Of a stretch of 64,000 nt of DNA, positions 24,015 to 34,778 are shown one piece after another (position 1 is the first letter of the stretch; every line of letters begins with the position of its first letter). The DNA lies in contig ML996688.1 of the NCBI GenBank assembly GCA_010356995.1, forward strand, positions 682,001 to 746,000. The letters are read 5' to 3'. Under the pieces are notes generated by a model that saw nothing but the letters and a program-made list of their open reading frames with translations, did not search any database and was not told the origin of the DNA. Made by a program: the position numbers and the translations under genes. This DNA comes from Trichodelitschia bisporula. Taxonomy: Eukaryota > Ascomycota > Dothideomycetes > Phaeotrichales > Phaeotrichaceae.

Positions 24015-26334
24015 CTACCGAGCGCCCATCTTTATGATCCGAGTCTTCACCAAGAAGGGGCTGGGCATGTCGTCCTTCTCAGGATCCCAGACCGGTACTT
24101 CTTTGTCCGCCATGCGGGCAGCCACCCGGATGGTAGCGTTCGGGACGTCCTTGTCGCCACCACGAGCATGGGAGAGCTCCACAAGCGTGCGTCCCTGAAG
24201 CTGGTTCCGGAATGCCGTTTTGATCATGCCTTCATCCTTTTTGCTCTTCAAAGCAGGTTCCTTGGTTCCCTTGCGCACCGGGCTCCCAGCCTCGTTGACC
24301 TTCGCGGCACCAATCACCAGCGTACGGCCTCGAACAGGGCTCCCAGCGCGAACACGGGTGGGGCTGGTAGCGACAACAGGCACAGTGCTGACGGCACGCT
24401 TCACATTGGCGCCCGCATTCACAGCCGCCTGAGCGAAGATGTTGCCACCGCTAGCCATGCGCTTCGCATTCGCAGGAAGAGTGGTCTTAGCGCGTCCAAG
24501 GCTAGGCCGCTTCGACTTGAACAGACCGCGAGTCGGGCTAGGGAGAGTAACGATATCGTCGTCATCGGAGAGGTGCCCATCATGCTCGGTGTCGCTGATG
24601 TGAGGCGAGTTGAGCGCGGACGCGTTAGTCGCCTGCCAGCGGTCTTCCCCGAAAAGGTTGCCCTTCATCTTCGGCCCAGTCTGGCCGGCACCCGTGCGGC
24701 GTGGAGAAAGTGAGAGGCCCGCAATGGACATGGGAGACGGGTCGGCCATGTGGACATCCATCGGAGAAGGAACGTTGTTGACGAACATCGTCTGAGCGCG
24801 CGTGAATGGCGTCCGCGCACTACGCTTCATGGGTTTCACCTTGGAGAGTGTAGGAGATTCGAGCGACAGAGACGAAATGTCGGTTCCAGAAGGAAGCTCC
24901 GAAGAGTCGGCTGCGCTCACTGTAAGGGACGGGACGGAGTCCTCCGACGATGCCGAGTTCTGCAACGCACCGGCTTCGAGGGATGGGGTGCTTGAACGAG
25001 GCTGCTCGGCAGCTGCAATGGCTTGTTGAGCAGATACAAGCTTCAACTGCTCTGCAACCTTTTGGCTGACTTCAGTCGCAAAAATCTCCCGCAGGTGATC
25101 AGTCTCCTTTAGGACTTGCTTGTCAATCTCAAGCCGCGCCTTGACTTCCCACTCCCGACGGACCGTGGCGTCCAGTTCGGCACGCATGGCATCACGCTCG
25201 GCATCGAGTCTAGCGATGCGGTCGGCCGCCTCCTTTTGCATGCGCTCGGCCAATTCCTTTTCCTTCTTCAGCTGCTTGCCAAGGTGAACCACCTCTTGCT
25301 CCTTCCTCATGAGCTTGACGACGGGTAAGTTCAAGAGATGGGCAGTGTCTGGCCGATTATTGGGGTTAACTTGCAGACAGCTGGTGATGACGCGCTGCAG
25401 TTCAGGCGAGTAAACAGGCGGGATAGGCGCGACGCGGCCCGTCTTGATCTTGTGGAAGAGCTCAATGTGCGTCCGGGCGTTGAACGGAGGCTCCTTCGCG
25501 CACAGCTCGTACATGAGACAGCCCAGCGACCAGATATCCGAGTAAAGGCTGTAGCGCTCCGCCGCGCAAATCTCCGGAGACATGTAGTACGGCGTGCCAA
25601 CGTACGTCGAAGCGAAATCGTGCGACTGGAGGATCTTTGAGAGGCCGAAATCGCCGAGCTTGACGGAATTCTCATCATCAAGGAAGACTGTTCTGTTAGC
25701 GTTTGGTAGCACTTCTAGCGGGCGGGAACCTTACCGTTTTCAGGCTTCAAGTCCCGGTGCAGAATCATGTACTGCATCTGCTTGCTCTTAAGCGCCCTCC
25801 CGTTGTTTCCAGTGCTCATGACATTGCGTCCAACTTCAGGCGGAGCCTCGCCATAGTGACAGCGGTAAAGAGCCGAGACGAGCTGAGCGAAGATGCTCCA
25901 AACGAATTCTTCGTCGGCGTACTGATTGTGCAACTTCAACTTCTTGATGACCCTGCTGAGATCACCATTGCCGCAGTATTCCATGTACAAGTGCAGGTCT
26001 TGGGTAGTCTTGAGGTGGTCGCGCTCGAAGTACCGGACAATGTTCGGATGGCGCAGTTCCTTGAGAATGGACAACTCGGCCTGCAACTGCTCCCGCTCCT
26101 TCGGGGACATGCGAGTGTAGCTGATTTCCTTACGGCAGAGAATCTGTTGCGCCATGAGTATTTGATATCGCAATACCTGGGGATGTACTCACCAGGCCGT
26201 CGGACTTGCGACGCACTTTGTGGATGACCCCAAAGGATCCATGGCCTGCGAGTTAAGTCAGCGATGGCGACGCGTCCATTGACGATCTGCATACCAATTT
26301 TCTCTAACACTTCATACTTCTCGGAGTCCGCCAT
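24015..26334 (-). CDS. nimA: NIMA-related (NEK) mitotic serine/threonine kinase
   Basis: NIMA-family kinase; relatives are Aspergillus NimA, S. pombe Fin1 and S. cerevisiae Kin3, acting at mitotic entry and in spindle and septum control. Four exons, 26334-26295, 26245-26193, 26143-25735 and 25687-24015 (introns 49, 49 and 47 nt), give 724 aa, near NimA's roughly 700. The kinase domain starts at once (KYEVLEKIGHGSFGVIHKV), with catalytic Lys36, HRDLKPEN at 160-167, DFG at 180-182 and activation segment STYVGTPYYMSPE. A roughly 30-residue insert precedes the HRD motif. A coiled coil follows the kinase domain (KEQEVVHLGKQLKKEKELAE onwards, about residues 300-400), as expected for NEK dimerisation. 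The tail is long, Ser/Pro-rich and full of SP/TP sites, consistent with CDK control. It is divergent from the BTB gene with 406 bp between starts. Confidence 0.95.
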
Positions 26335-26740
26335 TGTGAAAGCAAAATGGGGGACGAGTGTGTGTAGTGTTAATGGGAAGAGTGGGTGAAGGGATACTGA
26401 ACCAAGGTTGAGGTACTTGGTTCTGAAGGAGTATTGGTAGTGTACCTTGTAGATGTGCAGGCTTCTGTTGACAAGCCCTGCATGCATATGGTTGCTCAGC
26501 AACGCGTCTCGCATGGTGGTATGTGCGTTGTGGGGGCCCGTGCGTTCTTGCATGCGGTGATAAGATTAGATCTTGGTCGGCCCGAAAGCGGAGCGTGCCT
26601 GCCGGAGTTAACACTCGTGAATGACGACAGGTGGGATGGGAAGGCCGTCGTCGGAGTATTCACAGGTTTTATCTCATCTTTTTGTTTTTCCTGTTCCCGT
26701 TGCACCTTTCCTTTCGTCTCATCCGCACGCGCATAGAATA
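26335..26740. promoter_or_regulatory. Bidirectional promoter region, NIMA kinase / ankyrin-BTB gene
   Basis: These 406 bp separate two divergent start codons. A pyrimidine-rich plus-strand stretch just before 26741 resembles the 5' leaders of other genes here. No clear TATA box was seen. Confidence 0.55.
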
Positions 26741-28759
26741 ATGGTCTCAAGCAAGCATGATATCGAGGCTGCACTTCTTGCCGAAAAGCGGGCCATATCT
26801 GCTGGCCAGCTCAAGGAAGACAACCCGTTAGATCTTAGCGATGATTTTAAACACTTTTGCGAAGCTTGTAGGAGAGGAGATCTGAAGGTCTGTCAGGAGA
26901 TGATTATGCAAGGAGTCAACATCAATGCACGGGATAGTTTCGACAACACCCCGCTCATTCTGGTGAGAGCCCCGGTATCGTCGGTGGCGTCGAGTTCTAC
27001 GACGCCTTACATAGCAAGAAACTGGTTGCTGATTGCTATTTATACAAGGCTAGCCTCTGTGGCCATTATGAAGTAGTTCAGCTTCTCCTAGAGTCCGGTG
27101 CTCTCTGCGAACGAGACACCTTTCAAGGCGAACGCTGCCTGTACAATGCGTTGAACAATCGCATCCGCAATCTTCTCCTCGAATATGACTACTCCAAATC
27201 CACCGATCCCTTGCAGCCTCTCGCCGCGCACGTCGCTTCCTTACTGAGTCGAGAGCATCCCAAGACGTCTGACCTGGCACTTGTAACCGAAACAGAGGTC
27301 TTTCACATTCACAAGTTCCTGGCTGCCACACGATCCCCCTACTTTGCTCGACGGCTGGCCGCTGCGCCGGGAGTGCGGTCGTGGAAGGTACCAAACGGTT
27401 TACATTCAGAGTCGCTTCAGGCCGCGCTCCGCTTCCTCTACCTGGGCGAGGTGACAGCCGACCTGGGCGAAGGAGAGAAGGAGCAGGAGATATTGACGGG
27501 CATCGACAAGCTCAGCCGGCAACTGGAAATTCCGCGTCTGTTCGAGCACATTTTGGAAAGCGGCGATAGGCGGCTGGTCCGCCAAAGGCGCACGGAGGAA
27601 GTGAGCCGAGGCCGGGACGAGCTGGATGCATTCTTTCGAGGAAATGTGGTTAAATACAAGATCGAGGTCGATACCAGCAAAGCGGAAGACGTAAAATGGG
27701 ATAAGAACAATTACATTTTTGCCGACATCCTCTTACGAGCCGATGAGGATCCCTTGGAGCCGGAAGCCGAGGAGCCACCACCAGTTGTCCGCAAGGTGGC
27801 AGGGCCGTTGAACGGAATTCCCATCGGCCCCTTCTCAAGCGATTCTTGGTCACCGTCTCGGACGCGAAAGCCTCGGAGATCAGTGCTTTACCCCGCACAC
27901 AAGGCGATGCTCTTACGCTCCGAGTACTTTCTCACCATGTTCTCGTCGTCATTCAAAGAGGCCCAGGACACAGAGTATCTGCAGATTGTTACGATAGACT
28001 GCACCCCGGAGGTGCTAGAAGTTATCCTCACGTTTCTATACACCGAGAAGGCCGATTTTGGGCTAGATGTGGCCATTGATGTCTTGTTTACTGCGGACCT
28101 TCTTTTTATTGAGAAGCTCAAGGTTCGGGCTGCACAAATCATTAGCACACTCGGCAATGGTGGAGCGTCGGTTGTGGAGGCGGACAATTCAAGAGGCGAG
28201 GCGGGCGCCGAAGAAATCGACATCTATGATGTTATCAGGGCCGGGTGGGATACGCGGGTCCAGAGACTGGAAGAGTTTGGTGCTAGATACCTCGCCCAAC
28301 GTCTTGAACATCACATCGATCGAGAAGAGTTCGCCGAGCTGGTCAAAGAAAGTGCCGCACGGGTCAAAAACCGTCAGGAAACGGACACAGTAGAACTCAT
28401 CGATGAGTATGCCATTCTGTACACTATTCACTATTCTGTTGTACTAACGGACGCTCAGTATCCGCTATGAGCTCTCAGAACGTTACCGGCTTCGGTTCGA
28501 AGAAGCTGGCATAGATGAGATGGAGGAAGCCGCAGGAGGACTCCTACAGGACAGTGGCAGCTCGGAAACTGGCCAGTCACCACCACAGAACTTCCAGTCG
28601 ATATATGCACCCGAGATCGATGGAGAACTCCAGCATGGAGTAATCCGAACACTCGACGGTGAGATTGCAGGTGACGAATTTGCCCAGGACGCCATGAACT
28701 ACCAGATCCTACTCGGCAAGATTGACACATTGCTCGCGAGCCTGAACCTCGACGCTTAG
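26741..28759 (+). CDS. Ankyrin-repeat and double BTB/POZ protein (ABTB1/Btb3-like)
   Basis: Probable Cul3-type ubiquitin ligase adaptor. Exons 26741-26962, 27049-28406 and 28459-28759 give 626 aa; the introns are 86 nt (phase 0) and 52 nt (phase 2). N-terminal ankyrin repeats lie at about residues 35-110 (DFKHFCEACRRGDLKVCQEM, ARDSFDNTPLILASLCGHYE). BTB1 starts near residue 147 (SDLALVTETEVFHIHKFLAA). BTB2 lies at about 296-440 (ADILLRAD, LYPAHKAMLLRSEYFLTMFS, ILTFLYTEKADF). A BACK-like helical tail follows, reading ELIDDIRYELSERYRLRFEE across the last junction. The order ANK-BTB-BTB is that of animal ABTB1/BPOZ and S. pombe Btb3. Substrates cannot be inferred. Confidence 0.9.
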
Positions 28760-29118
28760 TGAGAAGTGTATGTGGGTTGGGTATGGCAAAGCGTCAGTAC
28801 TACAATGAAGATATGAAGCATATCACGACTTGATGTAGACTGTTCTGTAGATGTAGTCCTGATTTAGAGGACTGTAGTGAACAGCTTGACGTTCAGGCCT
28901 AGTGGGCGCATGTGCTTGCGACGCGGGCCCAGATGGTTGTTTGGCCTTGAGGTTCTGGGGTATTGCGCGGAGACCCCTGCCTTTGAAGCGCCAACCAGTG
29001 ACGTCATAGCTGGACAAGTGCACTATTCGTAGAGTCCAGACAATCGCCGCAACTCAACAGCCCATCACTTGCTTCACCCACCGACGATCTGTCATCCCCT
29101 AAGATAACCCTCGTCAAA
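28760..29118. other. Intergenic region, BTB gene to PIP kinase
   Basis: These 359 bp lie between two plus-strand genes and contain the 3' UTR of the first and the promoter of the second. Nothing else is visible. Confidence 0.5.
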
Positions 29119-30255
29119 ATGGGCCAACGTGAGGTTTCCGTATGCAAGTCGATACTGCGCGCTATTTTCCATGACTACAAGGACAAACGCACGCTTCTCC
29201 TCCGAATCTTCGCCTTCTTCACCTTCTTCCAGATCAGGCTTGCACGGTATAGAGAAGAACTCTTCAAGAAGCTGCGTACGGACATCTGGGGGCTGGACGA
29301 GAATGAGTACCGGGAGTCCTTCCGCTCACACGAGCGCAAGGGTAAACTCAAGGCGATGGGGGACCTTGGATACTCTGGATCAGTTAGTTACACTGCCTCG
29401 AGGCTCGCTGAAGCTTTCTAATATCTCTCATAGACGTTTTTCTCCACGCCAAATTCTAAATTCCTTATCAAATCACTCCCACGACGGTCCGAGTACACAT
29501 TTTTCTGCCGGGACCTTCTGCAGCCGTACTTCGATCATATGGTCGAGAATCCTAACTGCCTACTCGTTCGCATCACCGACCTGCTCTACTCGCCCTTTGT
29601 CACGCTTGGAGGTATTCTGGGCCTGGCTCCGCCTTGCCATATCGTGATGGAGAACATCCTATATGGCAAAGAGAGTGACAGCGAGGGAGATAAGTGGGAG
29701 ACGTACGACCTCAAACCCATCAGCTACTTTTACCCGGAGCGCGATATTGCTGGAGGAAACTTAGCTCCCGATAGTGTGAAGGAGAGGCTGTTCGACAAGT
29801 TCGAGGACACAATTCGCGTCACAGAGAACGACCGGATAATGCTTCTGCAGACTCTCCAAAAGGACACCAAGATTCTGGAAGAGTGCAACGCGGTCGACTA
29901 CTCCCTCTTCGTCGTACGCTATCCACCACCGACCGAGGGCCACGTTCGCCATATTCCCAGCTTGAAGTCACACTGCTCACAGTGGCGGTCCGGAGTTCCA
30001 TCCGTCGACGGCAAATGGATCTACAAGGTTGTCGTGCTCGACTTCTTTTGGGCAAAACACAAGTTCCAGGCCAAGGCAATGACCGGCTTGATTAGTGCTT
30101 TCAATCTCATTTCCCGGAAGGGCCATATGAGCATCACTACTGACCCTGACGAATACCGAGAACGCTTCCTGCGGATGGTGGACAGCCTAGTTGAAAGTGA
30201 TCAGACGACCGGTGTTGCAGAGACAACATCGCGCATCCCTAGCACCACTGAGTGA
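29119..30255 (+). CDS. Compact phosphatidylinositol phosphate kinase-like protein
   Basis: PIP kinase (PIPKIN) fold in a stand-alone 361-aa protein. Exons 29119-29382 and 29434-30255 are joined across a 51-nt phase-0 intron (GTTAGT donor, CTAAT branch). Motifs in order are a glycine-rich loop YSGSTFFSTPNSKFLIKSLP with the likely ATP-binding lysine, EYTFFCRDLLQPYFDHM, NCLLVRITDLLYSP, VMENILYG, LKPISYFYPERD, DYSLFVVRYP (the family's DYSLL region) and the C-terminal YKVVVLDFFWAKHKFQAKAM ending ITTDPDEYRERFLRMVDSLV. It is much shorter than Mss4 or Fab1 and lacks their accessory domains, so it belongs to neither. Lipid specificity is unknown; it may be a divergent or inactive member. Confidence 0.78.
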
Positions 30256-30887
30256 CGTCTGCGAGTCGTTTGAGAAGGGCCGGTTTGTATAGTTGGCGTT
30301 GGACTGGTGGCATAGGGTCAACGTAAATGAAGATACCCAATTTGGTGTTTAGTCGCGAGGTTTGCTATGGTGGATTCCTTTGTTTATTTACTAGTTCAGT
30401 TACACACGATTTGCTCGATGTTGAAGCTCATTAGCTGAAAATCAGCGAGCAGGTATCACTGTGTTATGTGGTGATGCCATTCTCAAGATTCTCTTGATAT
30501 AGCTGGGCAGCAAACAGCATACAGAAGTCAAGATGAAGGAGCGCAATATATCGATGGCATTACTATTGGACAAGCAGGCGCGTTGACTGGCCCAATGTCG
30601 CTTCGTGCAGATCTCAGCCGACGCCTGCAGCGAAAAGGTGACCCCATGAAGACGGAACGACCTCCTCAAACTCGTGAAACGCTCCATACAATGGCAAAGT
30701 CTTGTGGCCACGCATCAACCCGGTTTCACCTAGAGTGCTCCCGCGCCATTCGCCTGTTCGATCTACAACCTCATTGAATTTTTGGAGCTTGCATTGTTTG
30801 CTTTGGGAATTCCGACAAACCTTACGGTTGCAAGCTAGCTCCGTCTCTTCATTTCGAACCCCGCCAGCCGCGCGTTACTACGTCACA
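30256..30887. other. Intergenic region, PIP kinase to Mpv17-like gene
   Basis: These 632 bp contain a 3' UTR and the next promoter. Short ORFs are not protein-like, and no other element is seen. Confidence 0.5.
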
Positions 30888-31591
30888 ATGGGCATGCTCA
30901 ACATCGTCGTCCAGGCCGCAGCGCTCAGCGCGCTGTCTAACGTCCTCGCGCAGCTCATTTCGAACTACCAAGAGAACGTAAGTGCAGTACATCTCCACAA
31001 CAGTCAAACGCGGGGTTAGGAGCGCGCGTGAGTCAAGTTCTCGTAGCTAACGCGCGTCTCTCGCGCTGCACCACAGAAGCCCCTCACGTCCTTCGATCTC
31101 AAGCCCATCATCATCTTCGTCGTCTACACCATCCTCAACACGCCCATCAACGTCCTATGGCAGGACTGGCTCGAAGACGCGTTCCCGGGCGCGCCGACCC
31201 CGCCACCCATCCGCCCCGGCGATGAGAAGAAGCCGGTGCAAGCGCCGGCGTCGAATACGCGCAATCTCGTGATCAAGTGGGTGCTGGATCAGACGGTGGG
31301 CGCGGCGGTCAACATTGGCATGTTCATTGCTGGGGTGGGGGCGCTGAAGGGGCAGGGGAAGGACCAGATCGTCGCATCGTTGCAGAATGTAGGTTCTGGA
31401 TTTGAAGTGCGGTGCTGGGAATCGATGCTAACTTGCGATAGGATATGTGGCCGATCTTTATGGCGGGGACGAAGTTGTGGCCCGCTGTTTCGGTCATCAG
31501 TTTCTCGGTCGTGCCGGTCGATAAGCGCGTCATTTTCGGGAGCGTGGCGGGTGTGGTCTGGGGTATCTACCTCAGCCTTGCGGCGAAGTGA
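30888..31591 (+). CDS. Mpv17/PMP22-family membrane protein
   Basis: Small integral membrane protein of the Mpv17/PMP22/Sym1 family, found in the mitochondrial inner membrane, peroxisomes or vacuole. Exons 30888-30977, 31077-31388 and 31442-31591 give 183 aa; all junctions are phase 0, with introns of 99 and 53 nt. The N-terminus is hydrophobic (VVQAAALSALSNVLAQLI). KPIIIFVVYTILNTPINVLW-QDWLEDAFPG is followed by a Pro/Lys linker and VIKWVLDQTVGAAVNIGMFI. The family signature comes last: MWPIFMAGTKLWPAVSVISF, VPVDKRVIFGSVAGVVWGIY and the closing LSLAAK. Length and order fit the family. Which organelle it occupies cannot be told from the sequence. Confidence 0.85.
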
Positions 31592-33751
31592 GGAGATGAT
31601 CTCGGACCTCGAGAGGACACGAATATGCAAAAAGTGATGCGCGCTGCCGTTTGGCGTTTACAAAGAGCGGGGAAAGACGTGTCAATGGATAGAGCACTCA
31701 CAATGACGATATGCGGAACATGAGATAGGCTGGGAAACAACCTCTTCATCTGAATCTTCTGTCTGCGTCAGGAGTATGTGACCTGAGCAGATTCTCCGCT
31801 CCACGGCTCGAAATTTACCGGACCTCTAACAGCAGTGACAGCGGAAAGGGTAGCACGAATGGCATCATCTCGAACGAAGCATGCAACACATCAATAAGGC
31901 CGCAATCACTTTAAACGGGACAAGCTTTTCGAACAAAAGCTTCGTCATGAGCTTCTCTCCGCCCCGAAACTGGGGGAATCTTCCGTCTCCACAGGGGCCG
32001 TTGTGTGGTTTCCGGATAATCAGCTCGATCCGATGCCAAAGTTGTCGACGCCACCAGTTCTCGAATGCTCCGGAGAGCGACTTCGGGGGCGCCACCTACG
32101 CGTCGGTTGATCTCAGAGAGAATATGCTGCATTATGAGAGCAACTCTGAAGGTTAGATTTGCCACCAATCCGTGCCTGAGCTCCTGCTGTCGAACATGAA
32201 AGGCTTCAATTTGACGGCTGGTTGATGCACAGTGCTTCAATTACTTAGGCGGCGAATATTAAACAAGTAATGTTGGCCTGCAATATGTCCATCGCTGCTA
32301 CCTCCGTGCTGACCACCGACATAGATCTATCTTGGGACCAGGGTGCTCGTGCTCGTTGCCCTGAGTGTGCGGAGTATGCCACGAGGAGAGCAGCATTGCA
32401 CGCCATTGGGCTCACTGTGTGATTGGGATTGCAAACGCAGGCGCCCTCGGTGGTCGAGCCCCTTCCCCGCAAAAGCGCGGCAATTCTTCCACGATCAGTT
32501 TCGTTCCATTCTAGATTACATATTGCTCTCCCTGGAAGACGAAGGACTCGTTCCGCTCATGGACTTCCAAAGCATTACAGCAGAGCATCCTCGGAGCAAG
32601 AGCTTCATTCCGTATATTGGACGCCAAGTCCGAGCACGTCGTCAATTCCGAGTCCGACTATCGAGTATGTGTCCGTCAAGTCCGAGGAGCGGAGCAAGCA
32701 CCTCGCGTACACTTATTGTACTAGTCGGCGAAATTTGTGCCATTGCGCCCTCGGCCTCGGCCACTCCAACGTCAACCGGGTAGCCAAGCGGCGGACGCGT
32801 GCGTCCCGTTGACCAAACGAACAAGAATAGCAGCCTCCTGTTTGAACGGAGCAAAAATAACAACTGATCAAATGTCTGCGCGGCTTTAGCGGTTTGACAA
32901 GAAGTTTCTAGTGTGCAGCGCATATGTTGGACCGCGCACGCAGCGTCGAAACCAGTGGCAACGGCGCAACTTGGCGCCTGCATAAGCAGCCGAGAAGCAG
33001 CGCCGACCCGGATGGAGGTGAAAATTGGCATGAGCAAGCTTCGCCAAGTTTGCGGGGGATGGCCATGCCGCAATATGGTTAACCGGCGTAAGCTTTGAGC
33101 CCCGGCCTGCGTGGCAGCCTGTCGGATTGCGAACCTGGATCGGGACCTGGCCCGCGCGCTGTCTTTTCCGTGAAACGAGGTACCAGATTGACCACCATCC
33201 TTACTGGGCATCATCGCTTGCTACTGGTGATGTATATTGCTTGTTGCGTAAGAGAAATGTGGTCGCGCTGGCGGTCGGTAGGCTGGTGGGCTTATTGATA
33301 CAGCGCCGATGAGCTTCAGTACCATGCCGGCCGGTCAGCCGCGTCACCCCCCGGGGCTGCGGGGCTTGTTCCTGGATATAACGTCTAAGTTGACTTCATC
33401 TTAGTACGGCACGCGCAAGGCCTGAGGCGTGGGTCCGTGGGGCCTAAGGCCGCTGTTGAGCGCGGGGGCATGTGGGGCACGATGTCGGCATAGGTGCTCG
33501 GAGCCTCGTCGACGACGGGGCGAGAGCAACATCGAAATGAAGGCTGCGCAAGAGTTAATCTCGAGACGGGAAAATATCTTGGTAAGGCTTCATCTGGAGG
33601 AGGTCAGTCTCGGTGCGTCGAAGATGTATAAAAAGCATCGTCGGGTCGTTCGAGTTGGAGTTTTCCTCAGCAGTAACAGCAGTTCAATCCGGACAGCCAC
33701 TCCTTCAACACAATCCTTTCCAGACCTACCTGAGCCAGACATTCCTTCACG
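31592..33751. other. 2.2-kb intergenic region upstream of the repeat-peptide gene
   Basis: Most ORFs are random-looking. A short plus-strand ORF at 32286-32423 (45 aa, with a CPEC motif) and overlapping frames at 32343-32812 look slightly protein-like (SEQELHSVYWTPSPSTSSIP) but could not be joined by good splice sites. The right end holds the promoter of the next gene, with a TATA box at 33627-33634. Confidence 0.45.
33627..33634 (+). promoter_or_regulatory. TATA box of the secreted repeat-peptide gene
   Basis: TATAAAAA lies about 118 bp before the ATG at 33752, at a normal fungal TATA-to-start distance. Most other genes in the window lack so clear a TATA box. TATA promoters are typical of strongly or conditionally expressed genes. 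Confidence 0.55.
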
Positions 33752-34778
33752 ATGCTCAACGCAGTCAAGTTCGCGATCATCGCGCTCTTCCTGAGGTAAC
33801 CCCCCCCCCCCACTTCCCCACCACAGCATCAACTAACCCATCTCCAGCACCGGCGTCATCGCCTACCCCGTCGACGCCACAGTCGACACCACCGCCGCCC
33901 TCGCCGCACCCGCCGACCGCCCCGAATGGGAGCGCGAGCGCGAGCACCGCGAACACCGCGACTGGGAGCGTGAGCACCGCGACCGCGACCGCGACCATCA
34001 CGACCGCGACCGTGGCGACCGCCGCGGCTGGAAGCGCGACGTCATTATCGCTGATACCGCTGCGGCGCCGGCCACCGAGCAGTATGATGACCGTGAGAGG
34101 GAGCGCCGCGAGCGCGAGCGCTGGGAGCGGGAGCACCGCGATGATCGCCACCGTGACGAGCACCACCGCGACGAGCGCCACCGCGATGAGCACCGTGGCG
34201 ACCGGCACGGGTGGAAGCGCGATGTCGCTGTTGCCGATGCGGCTACGGCCCCTGCGGCTGAGCAGTATGATGACCGCGAGAGGGAGCGCCGTGAGCGTGA
34301 GCGCTGGGAGCGTGAGCACCGTGATGAGCGCCATCGGGATGAGCGCCACCGCGACGAGCGCCACCGCGATGAGCACCGCGGCGACCGTAATGGGTGGAAG
34401 CGCGACGTAGCCGTCGCCGATGCGGCTGAGGGTGGTGATCGCGACCACCACGACGGGCGTGACCGCCACGACGGGCGTGATCGCCACGACCGCGACCGCG
34501 AGCACCACCGCGACGAGCACCACCGCGATGAGCACCACCGTGATGAGCACCGGGGCCGTGGCCGCGATGGCTGGAAGCGCGATGTAGCGGTTGCTGAGGC
34601 GGCGCAGGCGACTGAGGCGGTTGAGGGTGGTGATCGTGACCATCGCGACGGGCGGGACCACCGCGATGGGCGGGACCACCGCGATGAGCACCACCGTGAT
34701 GAGCGCCACCGTGATGAGCACCATCGTGACGAGCACCACCGCGATGAGCACCGTGGCCGTGGCCGCGAGGGCTGGTAG
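33752..34778 (+). CDS. Secreted repeat protein with Kex2-type KR sites (candidate kexin-processed peptide precursor)
   Basis: I know no named homologue. Exon 1 (33752-33795) encodes the signal peptide core MLNAVKFAIIALFLS. A 52-nt intron with a C-run and CTAAC branch joins in phase 2 to exon 2 (33848-34778), giving 324 aa. Signal cleavage is predicted after VIA (residue 20). The mature protein is almost wholly His, Arg, Asp and Glu, in units of about 60 residues. Each unit ends in GW, then Lys-Arg at 77-78, 138-139, 199-200 and 258-259, and the next begins DV(A/I)(V/I)A(D/E). The last unit ends exactly at GW and the stop. Kex2 cleavage would release five related peptides. Two units carry AEQYDDRERERRERERWERE or a near copy; the others are HRDE/HRDG repeats. 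His clusters suggest metal binding, which is inference only. Exon 2 has no in-frame ATG. Confidence 0.82.
33849..34778 (+). repeat. About 180-bp in-frame tandem repeats within the KR-processed protein
   Basis: Four GW-KR junctions at about 34026-34037, 34209-34220, 34392-34403 and 34569-34580 set a period of 183, 183 and 177 bp. Inside the units are shorter CACCGCGAYGAG-type (His-Arg-Asp-Glu) repeats. The DNA is similar enough between units to allow recombination and copy-number change. Confidence 0.75.

Noticed and set aside
32642-33214. 190-aa minus-strand ORF
   Set aside because: It has no recognisable domain or signal, it overlaps better-looking plus-strand frames, and its composition is random-like.
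33613-34410. Plus-strand ORF rich in Ala, Ser and Thr over the same repeats
   Set aside because: It is a shifted frame of the repeat gene and carries no signal peptide or motif.
33777-34751. 324-aa minus-strand ORF made almost wholly of Val, Ala, Ile, Leu and Thr
   Set aside because: It is the antisense of the His-Arg-Asp-Glu repeats, whose complementary codons read as hydrophobic residues. It lacks start context and charged loops, and the plus strand has the signal peptide, intron and processing sites.
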